From Roseicella sp. DB1501 (lineage in GTDB: Bacteria; Pseudomonadota; Alphaproteobacteria; Acetobacterales; Acetobacteraceae): DNA of 53,406 bases. Shown here in pieces: positions 8,125 through 15,326 of the stretch (the stretch's first letter is position 1; each line of letters opens with the position of its first letter). Under the pieces are notes generated by a model. The model was not told the DNA's origin. It did not search any database and was given only the letters and a program-made list of their open reading frames with translations. The position numbers and the translations under genes are program-made. Location: assembly GCF_013112485.1 (NCBI RefSeq), contig NZ_JABFHG010000022.1:1-53406 (forward strand), read 5' to 3'.

Positions 8125-9708
8125 ATGCCCGACCGTCGCAGCCTTCTCGCCGGCGCCGCCGGCCTGCTCGCCGCGCCAGCCCTGGCGCAGCCCGGGGCGG
8201 CGGCGACGCTCCGCATGGTGCCCCAGGCCGATGTCACGGTGCTCGACCCGCTGGCCACCACCTCCTACGCCGTGCGCAACCACGGGCATCTTTGCTGGGA
8301 CACGCTGTACGGTCTCGATGCCGGCTATCGGCCGCAGCCGCAGCTCGCCGAGGGGCATGTCGTCGAGGATGCGGGCAGGCGCTGGATCTTCACCCTGCGC
8401 AACGGCCCGACCTTCCATGACGGGGAGCCGGTCCGGGCCGCCGATGCCGTTGCCTCGATCCGCCGCTGGATGGGGCGGGATACGCATGGGCAGACCCTGG
8501 CCGCGCGGCTCGACGCCGTCGCGGCCCTCGACGACCGGCGGTTCGAGATCCGGCTGCGCCAGCCCTTCGGCGTCATGCTGGACGCGCTCGGCAAATCCTC
8601 CTCCTATCCCTGCTTCATCATGCCGGAGCGCTTCGCCGCCCGCCCGGCGGCGGCGCCGCTGACCGAGATCGTCGGCTCCGGCCCCTATCGCTTCGAGGCC
8701 GCGGAGCGGCGGGCCGGCGAGCAGCTCGTCTACCGTCGCTACGACCGCTACGTGCCGAGCCCGGTCGGCCTGCCGGCGGTGACGGCCGGCCCGAAGCTCG
8801 CGCTCTTCGAGCGGCTGGAATGGCGCATCCTGCCCGATGCCGCGACCACCGCCGCCGCCCTGCAGGCCGGCGAGGTGGATTGGTGGGAGCGCGTCACGCC
8901 CGACCTGCGGCCGCTGCTGGCGCGGCGGCGCGACCTGGTGCTGGACCGGGTGGAGACGCTCGGCACCATGGCCATGCTGCGGCCCAACCACCTGCACCCG
9001 CCCTTCGACGATCCGGCGGTGCGGCGGGCCGTGCTGCCGGCGTTGTCGCAGGCGGATTTCATGGCCGCGCTGTTCGGCGACGAGCGCAGCCTGTGGCGGG
9101 ATGGCGTCGGCTGCTTCCCGCTCGGCAGCGCCCTTGCCTCGGAGGAGGGGCTGGCGGCGCTGACCGGGCCGCGCGACCTCGGCCGGGCCCGCGCCGCGCT
9201 GGCGGCGACCGGCCAGGCGCGGGCGAGACTCGTCATGCTGCATCCGGCGGATCAGCAGACCAACAGCGCCCTCACCATGGTGGCCGACGACCTGCTGCGG
9301 AAGATCGGCTTCGAGCCGGAGGACGCGACCTCGGATTGGGGCACCATGCTGCAGCGCCGCGCGAGGAAGGAGCCGCCCGCGCAGGGCGGCTGGAATGCCG
9401 TGGTGGTGTTGTTCGGCGCCGAGGACCTGCTGAACCCGGGCGGCCATCCGCTGCTGCGCGCCAATGGCGGCGATGCCTGGTTCGGCTGGCCGAGCAGCCC
9501 GGCGCTGGAGGCGCTGCGCGATGACTGGCTCGCGGAGTCGGACCTGGCGGGGCAGCAGCGGACGGCGCGGCGTATCCAGGCCCAGTTCTTCACCGACCTG
9601 CCCTATTGGCCGCTCGGCCTCTATCAGGTGGACAGCGCCTATCGCCGCGGCCTGAAGGTCGAGCGGCGCGGCCTGGCCCTGCCGCTGAACGTCCGCCGGG
9701 AGGTGTGA
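8125..9708 (+). CDS. ABC transporter substrate-binding protein, family 5 (peptide/opine type)
   Basis: The start at 8125 puts the signal peptide first (MPDRRSLLAGAAGLLAAPALA, Tat-like twin arginine); the frame is open 18 codons upstream. The mature protein of about 500 residues has the family-5 layout: early VTVLDPLATTSYAVRNH, LRNGPTFHDGEPVRAADAV near residue 110, VGSGPYRF near 190, and a C-terminal RIQAQFFTDLPYWPLG. It should bind peptides, nickel chelates or other solutes in the periplasm and deliver them to an importer. No permease or ATPase gene adjoins it, so it either works with a distant transporter or is an orphan. Substrate not predictable. Confidence 0.82.
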   Translation: MPDRRSLLAGAAGLLAAPALAQPGAAATLRMVPQADVTVLDPLATTSYAVRNHGHLCWDTLYGLDAGYRPQPQLAEGHVVEDAGRRWIFTLRNGPTFHDGEPVRAADAVASIRRWMGRDTHGQTLAARLDAVAALDDRRFEIRLRQPFGVMLDALGKSSSYPCFIMPERFAARPAAAPLTEIVGSGPYRFEAAERRAGEQLVYRRYDRYVPSPVGLPAVTAGPKLALFERLEWRILPDAATTAAALQAGEVDWWERVTPDLRPLLARRRDLVLDRVETLGTMAMLRPNHLHPPFDDPAVRRAVLPALSQADFMAALFGDERSLWRDGVGCFPLGSALASEEGLAALTGPRDLGRARAALAATGQARARLVMLHPADQQTNSALTMVADDLLRKIGFEPEDATSDWGTMLQRRARKEPPAQGGWNAVVVLFGAEDLLNPGGHPLLRANGGDAWFGWPSSPALEALRDDWLAESDLAGQQRTARRIQAQFFTDLPYWPLGLYQVDSAYRRGLKVERRGLALPLNVRREV

Positions 9709-9726
9709 CGCCGGGCGTGCGCCCTC

Positions 9727-9875
9727 ATACCTGGTGCGCGAAGTAGCGACCTACGGCCCGCAGGGCCGAGCGCCCGAATGGGCGCCGCGGCTTATGCCGC
9801 GAAGCCAAGCAAACCGGAGGTTTGCGCCCGGCGTTTGAGGCGCGCGAAGGTGAAACCTTCGCGCGCTTGGTATCA
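9727..9875 (+). repeat. Multi-hairpin intergenic repeat, copy A1
   Basis: Five consecutive hairpins fill this gap: 9755-9767 (GGCCC stem), 9770-9785 (GCGCCC stem, GAAT loop), 9787-9800 (GCGGC stem), 9809-9825 (GCAAACC stem) and 9841-9865 (11-bp CGCGCGAAGGT stem, GAA loop). The ends, 9727-9743 and 9857-9873, are an imperfect inverted repeat matching at 14 of 17 positions. The hydrolase stop TGA (9875-9873) is its right edge. Related copies are at about 19334, 23015 and 37133. Confidence 0.85.
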
Positions 9876-10784
9876 GGTCCCGGCGCCGGCATCCAGCGGC
9901 GGCGAGAAGGCTCCGAGGAAGCGCCGCACCGCCGCGGCGCCGCGTCCCGCTGGGTCGTTGCCCAGCACCGGATGCCCGACGCCCGGCAGCAGCAGGAATT
10001 CGGCCGGCCCGCCGGCGGCGGCGGCCACGCGCCGGCCATGGTCCGGCGGGATCAGGTCGTCCGCCTCGCCATGCAGCACCAGCAGCGGCACGCGCACCTC
10101 CGGCAGGCAGGCCATGCTGTCGAAGCGGTGCCGCAGCAGGGCGCGGGCCGGCAGCCAGCGATACATGGCGGCGGCGAGGTCGGCGATCGAGGTATAGGGC
10201 GCGTCCAGCACCAGGGCGCGGGCCGGCCGCTCCTTCGCCATGCGCACGGCGACGCCCGAGCCGATGCTCTCGCCGCAGAGGATCGGCGCCGACTCGCCCC
10301 AGCTCGCGGCCACCCAGTCGAGATAGGCGCGAGCATCCTCGAGGAAACCGGTCTCGGAAGGCGTGCCGGGATTGCCCGCATAGCCGCGATATTCGGCGAG
10401 CACCATGCCATGGCCGGCCTCGGCGAAGGGCGCGAGCAGGGGCGAGCGATCCGCGGCATTGCCGACATTGCCGTGGAAGACGACGAGGACCGGATAGCCC
10501 GGCAGGGGCGGCGCGGCCCAGAATTGCAGCTCGAGGCCATCCGCGGTGCGCAACCGCTCCAGGGCGAAGCGGCAGGCGGCGAGGCTGGGCGGGACGGGGC
10601 CGAGCGGCCGCGCATCGGGCCGGAAGATCAGCCGCTCCTGGCGTCCCCAGACGATGGCGACGGCGCCTAGCCAGACCAGCGTCGACAGGCCGGCGATGCC
10701 GAGCAGCGCCTGCAGCAGCGGGGCGGGGGAGAAAGCCGGCAAGGCATCGAGCGGCACGCGTGCGACCCTCCGGCCCGCAGGCAT
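9873..10784 (-). CDS. Membrane-anchored alpha/beta hydrolase (BEM46-like)
   Basis: The frame is open to a TTG at 10898; I favour the ATG at 10784, although neither start has a strong ribosome site. The product of about 303 residues begins with a hydrophobic helix (LLQALLGIAGLSTLVWLGAV), then a serine-hydrolase core: oxyanion region VVFHGNVGN, nucleophile elbow CGESIGSG, acid in HGEADDLIPP and catalytic His in GVGHPVLG. This order matches the BEM46/YfhR-type hydrolases, whose substrates are poorly known. The catalytic set is complete. Its stop codon is the edge of repeat A1, whose hairpins would form in the 3' end of its mRNA and could terminate transcription. Confidence 0.8.
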   Translation of the reverse strand: MPAGRRVARVPLDALPAFSPAPLLQALLGIAGLSTLVWLGAVAIVWGRQERLIFRPDARPLGPVPPSLAACRFALERLRTADGLELQFWAAPPLPGYPVLVVFHGNVGNAADRSPLLAPFAEAGHGMVLAEYRGYAGNPGTPSETGFLEDARAYLDWVAASWGESAPILCGESIGSGVAVRMAKERPARALVLDAPYTSIADLAAAMYRWLPARALLRHRFDSMACLPEVRVPLLVLHGEADDLIPPDHGRRVAAAAGGPAEFLLLPGVGHPVLGNDPAGRGAAAVRRFLGAFSPPLDAGAGT

Positions 10785-10928
10785 TGCGTGGCGAGGGCGC
10801 GCCCGGACCGCTCGCCGCCCGGAATGCCGCGCGGGCTGACGGCGATGCCTGGCTGGTGCGGGAACGATGCCAAAGTGGGTTTCGTTCTGGCTATGCAATT
10901 TGTTTTGATGGCGGGTCGATGGAGCGGC

Positions 10929-11936
10929 TCAGCGCGCCCCGCCGAGCAGGGCGGCGAGCTGCGCCTCGGTGAGCACGCCCGTCGCGGCCTCGCCGCGGCT
11001 CTCCTGGAAGGATTGCACCGCCGCCACGGTCCGCGGGCCGGGAAGGCCATCCGGCGCGCCGACGCGATAGCCGCGGGCGCCCAGCGCCTCCTGCACGCGC
11101 GCGAGGGCCGGATCGCCCGGCACGACCGCGGCCGCCGGCCGGGGCGCCGCGGGGCGCGCGCCAAGGGCCTGCTGCTCGAGCCGCGCGATCTCCTCGGCGA
11201 AGACCTCGTGGTGCGGCGCATCCGCGGCCGCCGGATCGGCGCCCGCCCGCAGCGCCGCCGGCCGCGCGAGGCTGACCTCGGTCAGCACGAACTGCCAGTC
11301 CCGGGCATCGCGGCTGAACCCGCCGAGGCGCCGCAGCAGCCGGCCGGCCGCGCCTGCCGGCGCCGGATCCAGCTTGGCGCAGCTTGCCTCCGGCTGGCGC
11401 CAGCTCCGCCAGGGCGGCAGCCCATCCTCCTTCGGCCCGGTCAGGAGGAGGATATCGGCCATGCGATCCTCTGCCCGGAAGAGCTCGGCGGCGCCGTCCC
11501 CCATCAGCGGGGCGCCGCGCAGCCGGAGCGCCAGGCCGATCGCCCGCACCGCCAGCGGGCCGGTATTCGCTAGGTCGAGGCAGAGCGCCGGATCGCCGGC
11601 CGCCCAGCGCTCGCCGGGCCGCGTCGACAACCGCAGGTAGCGCTGGCGGTATTCGGTGGCGAGGGTCTCGCCGAGGGCCGCGCGCGTCTCGGCCAGGAAG
11701 GCCTCCGCTTCCCGGCTCTGGCGGCTGGCGGCCTCCACCATGGGATCCTCGGCCTTGGCGCCGGCCTCCCGCAGCGCCTGGACGGCATCCCGCGCCGCCT
11801 TTGCATCCCGCGCCGCCTGCTGGAAGGCGGCTTCGGCGGCGGCGCGCGGCAGCGGCTCGGCCCTTGCGCCGGGCGGACCAGCGAGAAGCAGCAGCGCCAG
11901 GAGGGCGCAGGACCAAGAGAGCCATGGTTGTGGCAT
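10929..11936 (-). CDS. Secreted protein with C-terminal peptidoglycan-binding domain
   Basis: A 335-residue protein. Residues 1-26 are a Sec signal peptide (LLALLLLAGPPGARA). A long helical segment follows (about 30-95, with repeated AARDAKAARDAVQALREA). A middle domain of unknown fold (about 105-235) contains CLDLANTGPLAVRAIGLALRL. The last 60 residues form a peptidoglycan-binding-1 repeat (RVQEALGARGYRVGAPDGLP, then GPRTVAAVQSFQES). It is probably a periplasmic wall-associated protein; no hydrolase domain is visible. It is transcribed away from murJ, sharing a 355-bp divergent region. Confidence 0.72.
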   Translation of the reverse strand: MPQPWLSWSCALLALLLLAGPPGARAEPLPRAAAEAAFQQAARDAKAARDAVQALREAGAKAEDPMVEAASRQSREAEAFLAETRAALGETLATEYRQRYLRLSTRPGERWAAGDPALCLDLANTGPLAVRAIGLALRLRGAPLMGDGAAELFRAEDRMADILLLTGPKEDGLPPWRSWRQPEASCAKLDPAPAGAAGRLLRRLGGFSRDARDWQFVLTEVSLARPAALRAGADPAAADAPHHEVFAEEIARLEQQALGARPAAPRPAAAVVPGDPALARVQEALGARGYRVGAPDGLPGPRTVAAVQSFQESRGEAATGVLTEAQLAALLGGAR

Positions 11937-12176
11937 TCTGCCTCAACTCCACCCTGCAGATGCGGGCCAGCATGGCGCGAAGGCCTCACCGAAGCCCTAA
12001 CCGGCAACGGCGCATGGCAGCGGGGCCGGCATTTACCCCTTGGCAGGGGTTCGGCGCTCTATCGCTCTCCGAAGGGCAGGCGGCCATCCCCGCGAGGCGC
12101 TGGCCCTGGCGGGTTGCGCCGGCGCCCCGCGACGAAGAGCACCGGAGAGGTGTTTCCAGCCGGACCGATGCCGGGC

Positions 12177-12227
12177 CAGAGCAGATCGCCGCGGGGCGGA
12201 ATCGCCCGGAGGCGAGACTCTGCTCTG
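12177..12227. repeat. Palindromic element upstream of murJ (AGAGCAGA type)
   Basis: CAGAGCAGA (12177-12185) pairs with TCTGCTCTG (12219-12227), with an inner TCGCC/GGCGA extension. A partial relative, CTAGAGCAGATCGCC, occurs near 20827. The rest of the 11937-12291 gap, apart from the next palindrome, holds nothing I recognise. Confidence 0.7.
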
Positions 12228-12239
12228 CAAACAACGAGA

Positions 12240-12281
12240 TAGAGCGCATTCCGCTGTTCCAGTCAGAGGGAATGCGCTCTA
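12240..12281. repeat. Perfect 13-bp stem-loop just upstream of murJ (AGAGCGCATTCC type)
   Basis: TAGAGCGCATTCC (12240-12252) pairs exactly with GGAATGCGCTCTA (12269-12281) around a 16-nt loop and ends ten bases before the murJ ATG. It has no U-tract. It looks like an interspersed palindrome of the kind common in alphaproteobacterial intergenic DNA, but its position means it could also affect murJ translation initiation. Confidence 0.8.
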
Positions 12282-12291
12282 GAGGGCGCGC

Positions 12292-13854
12292 ATGCTCAAG
12301 GGTGTCCTCACCGTCGGCGGCTGGACCATGGCCAGCCGCGTCCTCGGCTTCGCGCGCGACATGCTCATCGCCGCCCGGCTCGGCGCCGGGCCGATGGCGG
12401 ATGCCTTCTTCGTCGCCCTCAAGCTGCCGAACCTGTTCCGCCGGCTGTTCGGCGAGGGCGCCTTCAACGCCGCCTTCGTCCCGGCCTTCGCCGGGACGCT
12501 GGCGGTGCAAGGGCCGCGCGTCGCGCAGCAGCTCGCCGAGCGGATGGCGGCGCTGATGACGCTCTGGCTGTCGCTGCTGGTGGTGCTCGGCATCCTGGCG
12601 ATGCCGCAGCTGATGACGGTGCTGGCCCCCGGCTTCACCGACGACCCGGCGAAATTCGCCCTCGCCGTCGAGCTGACGCGGATCACCTTTCCCTATCTGT
12701 TGCTGATCTGCCTCACCGCCCTCGTCTCCGGCGTGCTGAACGGGCTGGACCGCTTCGCCGCCGCCGCGGCGGCGCCGATCTTCTTCAACCTGCTCTCCAT
12801 GGCCTCGCTCATCATGCTGGCGCCCTTCGTGGCGACGCCGGCGCATGCGCTGGCCTGGGGGGTGACGGCCTCGGGCGCGGTGCAGCTCGGCCTCGTGCTC
12901 TGGGCCTGCGCCCGGGCCGGCATGGCGCTGCATTTCCTGCGCCTGCCCTCGCTGGCGCCCGAGGTGCGGCAGGTGCTCCGGCGGATGATCCCCGGCATCA
13001 TCGGCGCCGGCGTCACCCAGCTGAACCTCGCCGTCGATGTCATCATCGCCAGCTTCCTGCCGGCCGGCGCCGTCTCCTACCTCTACTACGCCGACCGCGT
13101 CGGCCAGCTTCCGCTCGGCGTCATCGGCGCCGCGGTGGGCACGGCGATGCTGCCCCTGCTCTCGCGCCAGGTGCGCGCCGGCGAGACGCTCTCGGCCCAT
13201 CGCACCATGAACCGCGCCATGGAGATGTCCCTGCTGCTCTGCCTGCCGGCGGCGGCGGGGCAGGCGGCGGCGGCCTGGCCGATCGTGCAGGTGCTCTTCG
13301 TGCGCGGCGCCTTCGGGCCGGCGGAGGCGAGCGCGACCGCCGCGGCGCTCGCCGCCTATGCCGTCGGCCTGCCGGCCTATGTGCTGGTGAAGGTCTACGC
13401 CCCCGGCTTCTTCGCCCGCGGCGACACGGCGACGCCGGTGAAGGTGGGCCTCGCCGCGGTGGCGCTGAACCTGGCGCTGAACCTCCTCCTGACCCGCTAT
13501 CTCAGCCATGTCGGCGTGGCGCTGGCGACCGCGCTTTCCGCCTGGTTCAATGCCGGCATGCTGGGCTGGCTGCTGAACCGGCGCGGCCAGATGATCCTCG
13601 ACCGCCGGCTGCGCCATGCCGTGCCGCGCCTGCTGCTGGCGGCGGCGCTGATGGCCGTGGTGATCCTGACCCTGGAGCGGATGCTCTTCCCGGTCGCCGG
13701 GCTGCTGCGCTTCCTGGCGCTGGCGGTGCTGGTCGGGGCCGGAGGCGCGGTCTATTTCGCCACGGCGCAGCTGCTCGGCGCCATACGGCTGCAGGAGCTG
13801 CGCGGCATGCTGCGGCGGCGGCGCAAGCTGCCGGCGACGGCCGGCTCGGCCTGA
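12292..13854 (+). CDS. murJ: Lipid II flippase MurJ
   Basis: A 520-residue polytopic inner-membrane protein of the MOP superfamily that flips lipid II to the periplasmic face for peptidoglycan synthesis. The N-terminus carries the diagnostic SRVLGFARDMLIAARLG and KLPNLFRRLFGEGAFNAAFVP segments, including conserved charged residues of the central cavity. About fourteen hydrophobic segments follow, and the C-terminus ends in a short basic tail. Length is typical. trpS follows 86 bp downstream on the same strand, the usual alphaproteobacterial pairing. As I recall it, glnD usually precedes murJ in this group, but here glnD is about 35 kb away beside mutS. A perfect stem-loop lies immediately before the start. 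Confidence 0.95.
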   Translation: MLKGVLTVGGWTMASRVLGFARDMLIAARLGAGPMADAFFVALKLPNLFRRLFGEGAFNAAFVPAFAGTLAVQGPRVAQQLAERMAALMTLWLSLLVVLGILAMPQLMTVLAPGFTDDPAKFALAVELTRITFPYLLLICLTALVSGVLNGLDRFAAAAAAPIFFNLLSMASLIMLAPFVATPAHALAWGVTASGAVQLGLVLWACARAGMALHFLRLPSLAPEVRQVLRRMIPGIIGAGVTQLNLAVDVIIASFLPAGAVSYLYYADRVGQLPLGVIGAAVGTAMLPLLSRQVRAGETLSAHRTMNRAMEMSLLLCLPAAAGQAAAAWPIVQVLFVRGAFGPAEASATAAALAAYAVGLPAYVLVKVYAPGFFARGDTATPVKVGLAAVALNLALNLLLTRYLSHVGVALATALSAWFNAGMLGWLLNRRGQMILDRRLRHAVPRLLLAAALMAVVILTLERMLFPVAGLLRFLALAVLVGAGGAVYFATAQLLGAIRLQELRGMLRRRRKLPATAGSA

Positions 13855-13940
13855 CCCGCCGGCGCAGGCCGGCTCCGCTTGACCCGCTGACTTGACCCGC
13901 TGGCCGGTCCGGGCAATCACGCGTTCCCTTCCCAACCGCG

Positions 13941-14957
13941 ATGGTCTCCACCCCCATGCAGCGCGTCTTCTCGGGCATCCAGCCCTCCGGCATCCCGACC
14001 CTCGGCAATTACCTCGGCGCCATCCGCAATTGGGTGCCGCTGCAGGACACGCATGACGCGATCTATTGCGTGGTCGACCTGCACGCCATCACCGTCTGGC
14101 AGGACCCGAAGGCGCTGCAGACCCAGACGCGGGAGATGGCGGCGACGCTGATCGCCTGCGGCCTCGACCCGGCGCGCTGCATCCTCTTCCTGCAGAGCCA
14201 TGTGCACGCGCATGCGCGGCTGGCCTGGATCTTCAACTGCGTCGCCCGGCTCGGCTGGCTGAACCGGATGACCCAGTTCAAGGACAAGGCGGGGAAGGAC
14301 CGGGAGGCGGCGAGCGCCGGCCTCTATGTCTATCCGAACCTGATGGCGGCCGACATCCTGGCCTACAAGGCCACGCTGGTGCCGGTCGGCGATGACCAGA
14401 AGCAGCATCTCGAGCTGGCCAATGACATCGCCGAGAAGTTCAACCACGATTACGGCGTGCCGGACTTCTTTCCGCGCATCGAGCCGCTGATCCAGGGCGT
14501 CGCCGCCCGCGTCATGTCGCTGCGCGACGGCACCAAGAAGATGTCGAAGTCGGACCCCTCCGACCAGTCGCGCATCAACCTGAACGACGACCACGACGCC
14601 ATCGCGCTGAAGATCCGCCGCGCCAAGACGGATCCCGAGCCGCTGCCCGAGCATGTCCAGGGCCTGGAGGCGCGGCCCGAGGCACGCAACCTGGTCGGCA
14701 TCCTCGCCGCCATCACCGGCACCCTGCCGGAGAACGTGCTGCGCGAGCATGGCGGCAAGGGCTTCGGCAGCTTCAAGGAGGTGCTGGTCGAGGCGCTGGT
14801 CGCGCATCTGGCGCCGATCCAGGCGGAGACGCGCCGCCTGCTGGACGACCAGGCGGCGCTGGAGGCGCTGCTGCGGCGCGGCGCCGAGCGGGCGGCGGCC
14901 ATCGCCGAGCCGATCGTCACCGAGGCGGAGCGCGTCGTCGGCTTCCTGCCGCGCTGA
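13941..14957 (+). CDS. trpS: Tryptophan-tRNA ligase
   Basis: A class I aminoacyl-tRNA synthetase that charges tRNA-Trp in the cytoplasm. The 338-residue protein has the HIGH-type signature as [17 protein letters not shown] (residues 10-26) and a perfect KMSKS in [10 protein letters not shown] near residue 197. DLHAIT and the region [19 protein letters not shown] are typical of bacterial TrpRS. Two possible starts, MVSTPMQRV and the internal MQRV, differ by five residues. It follows murJ and is closed by a strong GC-rich hairpin. Confidence 0.97.
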   Translation: MVSTPMQRVFSGIQPSGIPTLGNYLGAIRNWVPLQDTHDAIYCVVDLHAITVWQDPKALQTQTREMAATLIACGLDPARCILFLQSHVHAHARLAWIFNCVARLGWLNRMTQFKDKAGKDREAASAGLYVYPNLMAADILAYKATLVPVGDDQKQHLELANDIAEKFNHDYGVPDFFPRIEPLIQGVAARVMSLRDGTKKMSKSDPSDQSRINLNDDHDAIALKIRRAKTDPEPLPEHVQGLEARPEARNLVGILAAITGTLPENVLREHGGKGFGSFKEVLVEALVAHLAPIQAETRRLLDDQAALEALLRRGAERAAAIAEPIVTEAERVVGFLPR

Positions 14958-14964
14958 TGATTGT

Positions 14965-14995
14965 CCCCGCGACGTTGCTGCGCGGCGTCGCGGGG
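14965..14995 (+). terminator. Terminator-like hairpin after trpS (family B, copy 1)
   Basis: CCCCGCGACG (14965-14974) pairs perfectly with CGTCGCGGGG (14986-14995) over an 11-nt loop, seven bases after the trpS stop. There is no run of T. Close relatives follow the dioxygenase gene (25934) and lie between xdhB and glnD (47557). Confidence 0.7.
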
Positions 14996-15090
14996 GCCCT
15001 GTCACTGGGCGGCAGCTGATTCCGCTTGCGCCGGCCGTCGCCCTGCGCCTACCCTGCCGGTTCGGCCAATGCGAGGACAGGAGGGCAGGC

Positions 15091-15192
15091 ATGGATACCG
15101 TCTATCGTCTGCAAATGCCTCCGCCATCGCGGCAGGATCGGGCCAGCTTCCGTGATCACGGGCATCCGGCCAGTCTCCACATGCGCCGTTAG
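15091..15192 (+). CDS. Possible small ORF (33 aa) with strong ribosome site
   Basis: In the 369-bp gap between trpS and the ABC exporter, ACAGGAGGGCAGGC precedes an ATG at 15091. The reading frame MDTVYRLQMPPPSRQDR... runs 33 codons to a TAG at 15190-15192. Nothing in the peptide is recognisable and it has no membrane or signal segment. It could be a small protein, a leader peptide or chance. The Shine-Dalgarno match is the only support. The rest of the gap holds the trpS hairpin and nothing else I recognise. Confidence 0.3.
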   Translation: MDTVYRLQMPPPSRQDRASFRDHGHPASLHMRR

Positions 15193-15326
15193 GTCCGCCG
15201 CGGCTTAGGCCGCCGACCTCTCTCCCGCCTTTCCCATCTCCGGTTCCGGCCGTGCGCCGCGGGCTCATGTCCGCTTGGCTGCACGCGGCCGGCCCGTCGT
15301 CAGCGCCGCCCTCAGGGGTGGCCGGG

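Noticed and set aside
11986-13935. Minus-strand frame of about 650 codons opposite murJ
   Set aside because: His/Arg/Gln-rich low-complexity shadow of murJ with no ribosome site or recognisable domain.
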